Positions 13,467-20,578 of a stretch of 25,350 nt of DNA are shown piece after piece (position 1 is the first letter of the stretch; each line of letters starts with the position of its first letter). A program made the translations under genes and the position numbers. The DNA comes from a virus, in the IMG/VR virus record IMGVR_UViG_3300042343_000124, positions 1 to 25,350 of that record; one strand, written 5' to 3'. The notes under the pieces are model-generated. The model saw nothing but the letters and a program-made list of their open reading frames with translations, was not told the origin of the DNA and searched no databases.

Positions 13467-14694
13467 CTTTGGCTAAAAAATTCGTTCTACTAAAGGTCAA
13501 ACGATCAACTAATTTAATAGCGCCGCCATCGTGTCCTATAGCCACAAAGCCTTCTGGGCTAGTAACCTTATAGCCATCGTTAGTCTTTTGGAATGTACCA
13601 ATACCTTCTACTTGCTGTAGTTTGTTTAGGAGCATGTGTTTTAATTCAATGATACGTTTGTAAGTAGCTAATACGCCTATTAGGTTATTGCTGTTATCTG
13701 CTATCCATTGCTCTTTAGCTTTGATTTTAGCCACGCGATTTTGTGCCACTCTAGAGTTAAGATCATCACCTACACCCTTCATCATTTCTTGTTCATAGTG
13801 ATCAATGAAATCTTGTAGGAATTTAGTAGGATTACCAATTTGGCTACCTGCACGTATTTGTTTGTTTACAAACGGTTTAATCATACGATTAAACTCTTTA
13901 TCCTGTAAGACAATGTCAAATCGTTGTTGCCCAATCTTTTCCATTGTAGCCGCAGTTGCCGCAAGATACTTTTCTATATTAGCATTTTCTTGTGGTGTTA
14001 AACTAGCAATACCTGTATAGTCTTTGTATGTAGCATCATCAAACCATACATCTTTAGTCTGTGTAAAGCCAGTGACATTAGCACCAAACTGTGCTGTCAT
14101 TGAGTCAATTGAGTCACCTACATAGGTAGTATGGAATATAATACCTATTTGTGCTTGAGCAATGCGTTGTCCTAAATTGCTGTTAACTGGAACAGCATAG
14201 GTAATTGTGTTAGGGGTAAACACATAACAATCTTCATCGTTTACGTTTACAATAGAAAGTTTACCAGGAGTAAACATCAAATCACCCTGAACTACTCCAC
14301 CAATACCTAGTTTACTTAGATATTTTAATGCGGCTTCTAACATGTCTGCTAGTTCGGGTTGATCACCGTACCATCCCTGTATGTCTTTAGTACTTTTACA
14401 GCGTTTAGGTGTACCTTTGGCAAATACACTTTTAGTACCTACAAAGAAACGACCATCTTCGGGATCAACACCGCAGATAATAGCCGGACTGCCGTCCCAC
14501 TTGACTGTTAGTTGTGTTGTAGTACCTGTACCCTCTGCTAACATATGACGTAGGCTATCGATATAGTTTAAGGCTTCTTGTGCTCCTACCCAGCCCTTGT
14601 TAAATAACAAGTCTTCTAAATGCTCAAGATGAGTGTTCTTACTTTCTGTGAGTAGCCACTGCGGAGTTTGTTTTTTAATTTCGTATAGTTGCAT
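13462..14694 (-). CDS. Probable ligase-like nucleotidyltransferase, diverged
   Basis: 410 residues, start MQLYEIKKQTPQWLLTES. Several stretches match the order of motifs in covalent nucleotidyltransferases (DNA/RNA ligases, capping enzymes): motif I K65-W-D-G68 in LTVKWDGSPAIICG, with K65 the expected nucleotide-binding lysine; RFFVGTKSVFAKG (82-94), like the motif after it in T4 RNA ligase 1; GVVQGDLMF (133-141) as motif III, with Asp for the usual Glu; E381-G-F-V384 in SPEGFVAI as motif IV; and IK394LVDR as motif V. A helical insert of about 200 residues separates III from IV. An RNA or DNA end-joining role is possible; an inactive structural relative is the alternative. It ends inside the late box of the next gene. 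Confidence 0.6.
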   Translation of the reverse strand: MQLYEIKKQTPQWLLTESKNTHLEHLEDLLFNKGWVGAQEALNYIDSLRHMLAEGTGTTTQLTVKWDGSPAIICGVDPEDGRFFVGTKSVFAKGTPKRCKSTKDIQGWYGDQPELADMLEAALKYLSKLGIGGVVQGDLMFTPGKLSIVNVNDEDCYVFTPNTITYAVPVNSNLGQRIAQAQIGIIFHTTYVGDSIDSMTAQFGANVTGFTQTKDVWFDDATYKDYTGIASLTPQENANIEKYLAATAATMEKIGQQRFDIVLQDKEFNRMIKPFVNKQIRAGSQIGNPTKFLQDFIDHYEQEMMKGVGDDLNSRVAQNRVAKIKAKEQWIADNSNNLIGVLATYKRIIELKHMLLNKLQQVEGIGTFQKTNDGYKVTSPEGFVAIGHDGGAIKLVDRLTFSRTNFLAKA

Positions 14695-14699
14695 TATGC

Positions 14700-15488
14700 T
14701 CAGGCTTGTTGTTGTTTTAATAGTGCTTCGAGTTGCGGGACATCAGAATCTACCACAAACCCATCCATCCCTTCCTCATCCGGTGTAGTCCACTCGCCGT
14801 CGCTCCATTTATCAGCACGCACACCCGATGGGGTAGTTACACTAGCAATCTTAGTAGAATCAGTTGTTGTTATTTTGTCTTTCGTCTGCGTGGGGGTTGG
14901 TTTAAGTCTTGCTAGATCGATATTATCTCGTTGAGCAGCTTTGTCTAATAGTTGCTGTGTATTAACATCTGCTAGAGGAGACGGCTTAGTGCTGCCTGGA
15001 GTGTATCTTACCCATTTATCTTGGGCATCTAAAGTAAACATATTACTTTTGCCAAATTGGTAAACCAGTGGAGAGCTACTTTGCAATTTAATTTGAGCAA
15101 GTAGCGGTTCTTGTTGAGCAGACGTGGTTTGTTGTTGTGTTTGTTGGCCAGTTGCTGCTTTCTGATAATCTGCTGGGCCTTTTCTAGTAGACATAAAATT
15201 TAATTGTTTTTGTAGTTCTTTAGGAGCAGGTACTGCCTTGCCTGTTGCTGGATTTACTAGTCCCCATTGGCCGCCTAGCCATTGGTATTCGTTACCTTTG
15301 TAAAGTACATTGCCAGGTTTACTAGCACCTTTTTGACCTTTCTTTGCGGCATTTGCCTGTCTAAATGATTTAGATAGGTCATCAACTGCACCAGGTGCTA
15401 CAACATCGGCTATCCCTTGTGCCATTCCTTTACCTATTGCACCTACGTTTTTCCAAAAGCCCTCAACAACTATGTCTCTAATCTTCAT
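14700..15488 (-). CDS. Unknown Gln/Thr-rich phage protein with MKIRDI start
   Basis: 262 residues. A hydrophobic N-terminal helix region (MKIRDIVVEGFWKNVGAIGK, then GMAQGIADVVAPGAVDD) is followed by a small aromatic segment (YKGNEYQWLGGQWGLVNPA, about residues 63-81), a Gln/Thr-rich linker (GQQTQQQTTSAQQE near 114-127), a second aromatic segment (NMFTLDAQDKWVRYTPG, about 149-165), and a disordered, acidic C-terminus. The two W/Y segments look like a repeated small beta module. The first residues could insert into or bind a membrane or the capsid. GGAAA precedes the ATG, and the gene starts 11 bp inside the previous one. No function is recognised. Confidence 0.7.
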   Translation of the reverse strand: MKIRDIVVEGFWKNVGAIGKGMAQGIADVVAPGAVDDLSKSFRQANAAKKGQKGASKPGNVLYKGNEYQWLGGQWGLVNPATGKAVPAPKELQKQLNFMSTRKGPADYQKAATGQQTQQQTTSAQQEPLLAQIKLQSSSPLVYQFGKSNMFTLDAQDKWVRYTPGSTKPSPLADVNTQQLLDKAAQRDNIDLARLKPTPTQTKDKITTTDSTKIASVTTPSGVRADKWSDGEWTTPDEEGMDGFVVDSDVPQLEALLKQQQA

Positions 15489-15726
15489 CTTTTAATTTCC
15501 TAATGCCTCGAGTAAATTTATTAGGGTCTTGACCTTTGATAGCGTTGAGAAGGCGACGCTCTAATTCGCCTGCTGTTTCAGCTTCGTAGTTTTCACGAAT
15601 ATACTTGATTAGATTAATAGCCCCATTGATAATGTTGTTGGCGCGACTTTCGAGAAGGTTATCCTTGTCTTTATGGGTGAGTAACTCGTCTAATTCGGTG
15701 AGTATGCTGCGGGTGCGTTTCTGCAA
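15478..15726 (-). CDS. Conserved small helical phage protein, TTG start
   Basis: 82 residues, helical and charged: KRTRSILTELDELLTHKDKD, ESRANNIINGAINLIKYIRE, ETAGELERRLLNAIKGQDPN and a basic RGIRKLKDED end. A TTG start is chosen because GGAG lies 7 bases upstream, an in-frame stop lies just before, and there is no in-frame ATG nearby. Sequences of this kind are common in T4-type marine phages but I know no function. A CATAAATA late box lies about 20 bases upstream. The 3' end overlaps the next gene by 11 bp. It is transcribed divergently from the plus-strand radical SAM gene. Confidence 0.75.
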   Translation of the reverse strand: MQKRTRSILTELDELLTHKDKDNLLESRANNIINGAINLIKYIRENYEAETAGELERRLLNAIKGQDPNKFTRGIRKLKDED

Positions 15727-15745
15727 GGTCTTGCTCCATTTGTAT

Positions 15746-15753
15746 TATTTATG
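15746..15753 (-). promoter_or_regulatory. T4-type late promoter box CATAAATA
   Basis: Reads CATAAATAATAC on the minus strand, 20 bases before the TTG start at 15726, in the 83 bp divergent gap shared with the plus-strand gene. Confidence 0.6.
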
Positions 15754-15782
15754 TGTAATTAAATTTAATTTATTTCTTTAAG

Positions 15783-15793
15783 TATAGTATAAA
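15783..15793 (+). promoter_or_regulatory. Possible -10 region for the plus-strand radical SAM gene
   Basis: TATAGTATAAA in the plus orientation gives two overlapping -10-like boxes 16-27 bases before the ATG at 15810. No good -35 is visible in the AT-rich sequence upstream, and no clear Shine-Dalgarno follows. Confidence 0.4.
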
Positions 15794-15809
15794 GATAAGT
15801 AAAATTACA

Positions 15810-16781
15810 ATGAATAAATCTTTCTGTGTAATGCCATTTTATGGTGCCGAATATACTCCAGCTGGATTAACCCCATGTTGTTTACTTCCAAAAAATACTA
15901 ACATAGTACAATTACGGGAAGATATCCTCAATGATACGAGACCCATTGCATGTCAAAAATGTTGGGCATTAGAAGACCAAGGAATAATTAGTGATCGGCA
16001 AATAAAAAACTCTGCATTTGATTTTTATAGCAACAAAGACATACAATTCATTGAAGAAGACTGCCGCAATGGTAAATTTAGTCCTCAAATTGTTAAATTT
16101 TATACCTCAAATTTATGCAATGGCACTTGTGTTACTTGCGGAGCCGGAGCAAGTACCGCATGGGCAACTCTTAATAAAGAAAAAACTTTTGAAATAATTG
16201 ATCAACATCTATTAGATTCAATAGCATTAATTGATGTAATAATAATAACCTTTGTTGGTGGTGAACCGTTGCACGAAAAAAAGAATTTTGAATTGTTAAA
16301 AAAATTAATAGAAATCGGTAATACTACTTGTTTTATATCAATGACTACAAACGGATCAGTTGAGTTATCTACAAAACAACTTGATATATTAAAACAATTT
16401 AAAAATATAAACTTATGTTTAAGTATTGACGGCGTTGATACAGTGTTTGAATATTTAAGATATCCGCTCAAATGGTCGACCTTAATAGATAATATAGAAT
16501 TATATCGATCGATGAATATTGACTTATCAGTTAGTTACACTATCAGTAATTTAAATACATTATATTATGATGAAACTATAGCATGGTTTAACAAAATGAA
16601 ATTACCTTATAATCATAATATAGTAAGTTCCCCTGTTTATTTTTCTCCCACAGTACTGCCAGATGGAGTTGACAATCATTTATTGGATGTTTGTCGAGCT
16701 GAAATTCTAAAACAAGATAATCTTAAGAATATTAATATCCAAGATTATCTGCCAGAATTCTATAAATTGATATTTAAATAA
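15810..16781 (+). CDS. Radical SAM protein, twitch type, only plus-strand gene
   Basis: 323 residues. The radical SAM core starts late: C103-x3-C107-x2-C110 in NLCNGTCVTCGAG, then G150-G-E-P153 (TFVGGEPLHEKK), ISMTTNGS and LCLSIDGV. Before it, residues 1-65 hold a cysteine set C6, C23/C24, C48 and C51 (FCVMPFYGAEYTPAG, PCCLLP, ACQKCWALEDQG) like that of SPASM/twitch domains, here at the N-terminus. This order is known for phage and environmental 'twitch' radical SAM proteins. The substrate is unknown. The gene is much more AT-rich than its neighbours (AAA, ATA and TTA codons), runs against the rest of the window, and converges on the helicase gene with 8 bp between stops. It looks like a mobile accessory gene (moron). 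Confidence 0.88.
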   Translation: MNKSFCVMPFYGAEYTPAGLTPCCLLPKNTNIVQLREDILNDTRPIACQKCWALEDQGIISDRQIKNSAFDFYSNKDIQFIEEDCRNGKFSPQIVKFYTSNLCNGTCVTCGAGASTAWATLNKEKTFEIIDQHLLDSIALIDVIIITFVGGEPLHEKKNFELLKKLIEIGNTTCFISMTTNGSVELSTKQLDILKQFKNINLCLSIDGVDTVFEYLRYPLKWSTLIDNIELYRSMNIDLSVSYTISNLNTLYYDETIAWFNKMKLPYNHNIVSSPVYFSPTVLPDGVDNHLLDVCRAEILKQDNLKNINIQDYLPEFYKLIFK

Positions 16782-16789
16782 AATATAAA

Positions 16790-18178
16790 TCATTTTGTGT
16801 TCTTCAAGCCGGCAAGCATATTTTTGAGTTTACTGCTATCTACACTAGCATTAATTTTAGGACTATCTACAGCGTCTTTATTTACTGTACTACCAGCTTT
16901 GATCTGTCCTAAGATATTATTTGCTGTTGATTTAAATTCCCCGTCATCGCTTACGCCACTGTCGGTAATACGCATTGTGTCAATATCGTAATCCAAATCA
17001 ATCTTTTGACCTACCCCAGTTGAACTACGTGACTTCATACATTGAATTTGATAGCGACCGCGCTCTTTCATAGCACGACTTGTAAAGATACCAAACACGT
17101 TATCTGCTGTGTTGATCTTACTTAGACCACCTGCAATATGGCTATGGTCAAATTCAATTTCTTCTACTGCTCCACGGTTTAACTGTGACGCTGTTACAAA
17201 TAATACATTAAGTTCTTTGGCTAGATTACGCAATTCTTCTGATACATACTTGTCTTTAACAAACAAATCATTTGGGCTAACTTTGGCACTCACTGGCATA
17301 ACCAAGTCCAAATAGTCTACCATGACAAAGTCTACTTTCTTACCTGTTTGAATTTGATATTCTTTTAGGTATGCTCTAATATCGTTAACGTTTGACTGTG
17401 CCGGAAAACCTTTGATCTGATAGTTACCTGCTTTCTTACTTACTAAGCGTACCTTCATTGTAGTTGTGTCGATGTCTTTGCGGATATCTTTTGTGCCCAT
17501 ACCTGTAAGCATAGCATCTGTACGTAGAGCACAAAGCTCCTCACTCAACTCTAAACTTACATATACACCACTAAGTCCAGCTTGTAACCAACTAAGTGCA
17601 ATGTTCATCATAACCAGTGATTTACCAGAACCTGAGCCACCAGCAAAGATATTAAGTTCGCCGCGACTAAATCCACCATATAATAGTTTATCAAGTTGTT
17701 GCCAACCTGTACTTACCTGTCCGCCACTGTTATAATACTTTTCGATACGTGCTTTGGGATCACTAAAATAATCAGTACCCATGTCTTTAGTAAGACTAAT
17801 TTGTACAGCATCTTTGATTAATTTTTCTACAGGATTATAGTCACCCTTCTCAAGCATGTCTGCGGCTTTGAGAATAGCACGTTCAAGTTCTTGACGTTTA
17901 GTAAAACCCTCAAACTCGCCCATAAACCATTCATAGTGGCTTTCTGTTAAATCTGGTACATGTTTAAGTGTTGTGCCCGTAACTGCTTGAACCTGCTCAA
18001 TAGTAGGCATAGCACGATGTTTATCTGTATGCTCTTTGATGAAACGTGCCACATCACGTAGGCTACGGTCAAAGTTTTCTGGATTGTAAATGTTCTGCAC
18101 ACGCACATAACTTTGTGCATCCTGCAACATCATTTCAATAAAAAGTTTTTGTAAATCTGGTGAATAGTCTTTGCTCAT
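16790..18178 (-). CDS. Replicative DNA helicase, DnaB/T4 gp41 type
   Basis: 462 residues from the ATG at 18178 (MSKDYSPDLQ), preceded by CGGAAA; an in-frame TTG at 18190 is less likely. Residues 1-130 are the helical N-terminal primase-contact domain, and 150-400 the RecA-fold motor: Walker A G-S-G-S-G-K186-S187 (FAGGSGSGKSL), catalytic Glu E210 in VYVSLE, Walker B D288 in VMVDYLD, the sensor Q332 in ASQLNRG, and a K/R finger region in CMKSRSSTG. The tail of about 60 residues is disordered and Lys/Ser-rich. It unwinds DNA at the fork with the primase encoded two genes upstream. Its ATG overlaps the stop of the inserted radical SAM gene as ATGA. Confidence 0.94.
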   Translation of the reverse strand: MSKDYSPDLQKLFIEMMLQDAQSYVRVQNIYNPENFDRSLRDVARFIKEHTDKHRAMPTIEQVQAVTGTTLKHVPDLTESHYEWFMGEFEGFTKRQELERAILKAADMLEKGDYNPVEKLIKDAVQISLTKDMGTDYFSDPKARIEKYYNSGGQVSTGWQQLDKLLYGGFSRGELNIFAGGSGSGKSLVMMNIALSWLQAGLSGVYVSLELSEELCALRTDAMLTGMGTKDIRKDIDTTTMKVRLVSKKAGNYQIKGFPAQSNVNDIRAYLKEYQIQTGKKVDFVMVDYLDLVMPVSAKVSPNDLFVKDKYVSEELRNLAKELNVLFVTASQLNRGAVEEIEFDHSHIAGGLSKINTADNVFGIFTSRAMKERGRYQIQCMKSRSSTGVGQKIDLDYDIDTMRITDSGVSDDGEFKSTANNILGQIKAGSTVNKDAVDSPKINASVDSSKLKNMLAGLKNTK

Positions 18179-19134
18179 ATTTTTCCGCAATTAAAAGTAC
18201 AAAAATCTGGCTTGTTAATTTCTATATTATTATAATATTGATCTAGTGTAGATTTAGTAGCTAGCATCTGAGATATTGTAGTTTTACTTATATCGTATGT
18301 TTCTCTATTCTTATAAAATTCATTTTTATAATAAAATCTATAATCTCCGGCCCAGCAACATGGCATGTAAATACCGTCAGCTGAGATGAAGTGCATATTA
18401 TTAGTACTCTTACATACTGGATTAATTTTATCTGGTATTTTATGCTGTTTCCACAAAATAATAGTAGAATCTCTACCCCCTACATGACTGCTATTATATA
18501 ACAATCCGTCTTTGGCATTTTCTATTTTAGCATACTTTATGGGCTTAAGCCAATCATTATCTTCCCATCGGTCACTATTATTTAGAACAAAATCATCCAT
18601 TCCTAACTTTTGACTAATAATTCTAGCTTCATCAACGGTATCTTCATTGTAGCTGAATACAATATATTTCCAGACAACCTGTGCCCGACTACTAACCATA
18701 ACTTCTATGCCTGTTTGGATACTAGTCCAGTCGGCATTGATTCGATATGTAGTAAAATTGCCAGGAGTTCCGTCGATTGAAAAATTAACAATGTCATTTT
18801 GGTCTAATAGTTTAGCCAGTTCTTGCCACCATACTTTTGATTTATAACTACCATTTGTATGTATGGATATTTTACACTTTTTATTTTTAAAGTACGCAAT
18901 AAGCTCAAACAAATTTGGATAATATATAGGATCTCCATAGTTGCCATTTAATCCTATCGACATTCCAGTTAGGTCAATATCTAAAAACTGTTTTAGATGA
19001 TCTAGGTTAAGATTTTGATTGTCCCAATTTTTAGGCTTAAACTGTTCAACAAAATTTGTACGTGGACATCTCGGACATTTAAGAGTACACATATTTGTGG
19101 GTTCGATATGAAACCCTTTTATTTTATTAAGCAT
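18175..19134 (-). CDS. Radical SAM/SPASM protein inserted between primase and helicase
   Basis: 319 residues. C16-x3-C20-x2-C23 (NMCTLKCPRCPRTNF) binds the SAM cluster. In place of GGEP there is G64-N-Y-G-D-P69 (GLNGNYGDPIYYP), the variant found in a subset of SPASM-type proteins. The barrel continues with ISIHTNGS and VNFSIDGTPG. C241, C259/C260, C312 and C316 (NPVCKS, YMPCCWAGD, FCTFNCGKI) form the probable auxiliary cluster domain at the C-terminus. The substrate is unknown. Its start overlaps the primase stop by 8 bp and its stop overlaps the helicase start (ATGA), so it is locked into the replication operon and expressed with it. The sequence is AT-rich compared with both flanking genes. 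Confidence 0.9.
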   Translation of the reverse strand: MLNKIKGFHIEPTNMCTLKCPRCPRTNFVEQFKPKNWDNQNLNLDHLKQFLDIDLTGMSIGLNGNYGDPIYYPNLFELIAYFKNKKCKISIHTNGSYKSKVWWQELAKLLDQNDIVNFSIDGTPGNFTTYRINADWTSIQTGIEVMVSSRAQVVWKYIVFSYNEDTVDEARIISQKLGMDDFVLNNSDRWEDNDWLKPIKYAKIENAKDGLLYNSSHVGGRDSTIILWKQHKIPDKINPVCKSTNNMHFISADGIYMPCCWAGDYRFYYKNEFYKNRETYDISKTTISQMLATKSTLDQYYNNIEINKPDFCTFNCGKI

Positions 19135-20152
19135 GTAGGCGTTTTCTCATCAATTCAATTTTCAATCTACTCGTTTCTTTACTATCTAAGATGCTCTTAA
19201 GCACGAATAGTTTACCATATTTAACCACAGCTTCGTTAATATCTTTACAGGTTTCTTGCCATACAGGAAAGCTAGCTGACCAACCATACTCCATTGCATT
19301 TTGCAATAGTCGAGCACCTGCTTTATCTCTATCTGCTACTACGATAACTTCTTTACCCAAACTTTCAATAATTTCAGCTTGCGTTTCACTACACTCATTG
19401 CTCATGATAGCAACACCATCTACTGACATCGCATCAAATGGTCCTTCACATACGATAACAAACTTACTATCACGCAGTTGATTGTTAGTATTAAACACAA
19501 AGTTAGGCTCATAGTGACTGTAATACTTGGGTTTAACTCCGTCTACAAATGCACGACTAGTGTAGCCAATAATGTTACCTTCCCAAATCATAGGAATGAT
19601 CACACGTTGATGCAGACTATGTTCAGTACTGTCAGTCCAAAGAAAATCATACTTACTAGTGTCAATTTTACGTTCTTTAACATAGTCAACTGCTGAGTTT
19701 AGTAATGGTGGTATATTTTGTAAATCAGCCAAGATATAGTGTGTAAGTAGTGCTTGGAAACTAATTGCACCTTCGGGTAGGTTGCGATGTTTAAACTCAA
19801 TCTTTTCTTCTTCAGCTTTGACAGCTTCCGGTGCTACTAGTTCACGAATACGGATAGCTTCGATTACCAGACGTTTGATATCGTTTTCATCCGCGCCTAG
19901 CCAGCGTAACAGTTTACGAAATTTAAATGTTAAATGACGACCTGGTTGGAAACTGGCTTTGAAGTTACAATTAAAACAATGATAGCTAACACTGCCATCT
20001 TGGTTAGCTGTTAGGCCTGCACGACCACGAGTATCTGCCGACTCACCATTATGTGGGCAACATACACCGTTAAAGCTAGTCCATCCACTAGGAGTCGTCT
20101 TGCGCTTTGCAGGTAAGATACTTTTAATGAAATCAGAGATGATATTCAGCAT
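19127..20152 (-). CDS. DNA primase, T4 gp61/DnaG-related
   Basis: 341 residues. The zinc-binding domain (about 25-65) has C31/C32, H34, C59 and C62 (GVCCPHNGES, YHCFNCNF) with a conserved TRGRAG loop. The TOPRIM catalytic domain has E236 (VIVCEGPFDAM) and D274-x-D276 (VVADRDKAG), the acidic residues that hold metal for primer synthesis. It makes RNA primers and works with the helicase encoded two genes downstream. The ATG at 20152 is the only in-frame start: a TAA lies four codons before it, and no Shine-Dalgarno is present. A promoter with an extended -10 places the transcript start at the ATG, so the mRNA is probably leaderless. Confidence 0.93.
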   Translation of the reverse strand: MLNIISDFIKSILPAKRKTTPSGWTSFNGVCCPHNGESADTRGRAGLTANQDGSVSYHCFNCNFKASFQPGRHLTFKFRKLLRWLGADENDIKRLVIEAIRIRELVAPEAVKAEEEKIEFKHRNLPEGAISFQALLTHYILADLQNIPPLLNSAVDYVKERKIDTSKYDFLWTDSTEHSLHQRVIIPMIWEGNIIGYTSRAFVDGVKPKYYSHYEPNFVFNTNNQLRDSKFVIVCEGPFDAMSVDGVAIMSNECSETQAEIIESLGKEVIVVADRDKAGARLLQNAMEYGWSASFPVWQETCKDINEAVVKYGKLFVLKSILDSKETSRLKIELMRKRLHA

Positions 20153-20173
20153 ACTAGTATTTTAGCATACTAA
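20148..20173 (-). repeat. Direct repeat of AGCATACTA over the primase promoter and start
   Basis: Plus-strand copies at 20148-20156 and 20164-20172, start to start 16 bp. The first covers the primase start codon and the second the extended -10. The spacing of about one and a half helical turns could suit an operator. Confidence 0.4.
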
Positions 20174-20187
20174 CTAAGAAAATGCAA
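20159..20187 (-). promoter_or_regulatory. Extended -10 promoter of the primase-helicase operon
   Basis: Minus strand: TGC-TAAAAT, an extended -10 (box 20159-20164, TG at 20166-20167), with a weak -35 TTGCAT (20182-20187) at 17 bases. Six bases separate the box from the ATG at 20152, so the start site should fall on the ATG. Confidence 0.5.
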
Positions 20188-20196
20188 GAGTTTTGA

Positions 20197-20538
20197 TTAG
20201 AATGAGGTTGTTACAGAACTACGAACCCAAGTATTAGCTGCTGTGCAAACGTACATATAGCTGCCACTAACAATTACCTGTCCTTTGATACCTGCTGCTG
20301 AACTACTAGCTGGTGCAGATTGAGTTACTAAGTTTAAACCAGTGAATCCGAGAATATCTGTAACAGTTAATGTAACATTACCAGTACGACCGGCTACACT
20401 GGTTACACTATTTGATAGTGCATTTACGTTGTTTGTAACAATTTGGAAGTTATTATTAATTGTGCTAAAAGCACTGCGTAACGGATCACCATTACCTGAA
20501 CTAGGGCCTGTACCAATGTTAACGTTAGATAAAATCAT
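20197..20538 (-). CDS. Short tail-fibre-type protein
   Basis: 113 residues. The start SNVNIGTGPSSGNGDPLRSA with FSTINNNFQIV (about residues 4-33) is the N-terminal module repeated across fibres of marine T4-type phages, where 'GTGDPLRTAF-x-x-x-N-x-NF' probably forms a trimeric attachment segment. It is followed by a VAGRTGNVTLTVTDILGF collagen-like/beta segment (48-65) and a compact tip (SGSYMYVCTAANTWVRSS). It is short enough to be a fibre connector or minor tip protein rather than a full fibre. An AATAAATA box (20559-20566) lies 21 bases upstream. It is the last gene of the fibre module before the replication operon. Confidence 0.8.
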   Translation of the reverse strand: MILSNVNIGTGPSSGNGDPLRSAFSTINNNFQIVTNNVNALSNSVTSVAGRTGNVTLTVTDILGFTGLNLVTQSAPASSSAAGIKGQVIVSGSYMYVCTAANTWVRSSVTTSF

Positions 20539-20558
20539 ATTTGTTCTCTGTTATTGTG

Positions 20559-20566
20559 TATTTATT
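20559..20566 (-). promoter_or_regulatory. Late promoter-like box AATAAATA
   Basis: Minus strand AATAAATACACA between the LamG-type gene and the short fibre gene, 21 bases before the ATG at 20538. Only a weak GAGA ribosome site follows. Confidence 0.5.
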
Positions 20567-20578
20567 AGTTTTACTGTA

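Noticed and set aside
13485-13505. GTTTGACCTTTAG, identical to the exonuclease -35 region, inside the ligase-like gene
   Set aside because: No -10 box lies 16-18 bases downstream and the bases are ordinary codons; a late box serves the next gene.
18179-18190. TTG at 18190 as the helicase start
   Set aside because: The ATG at 18178 has CGGAAA upstream and forms an ATGA overlap with the preceding gene.
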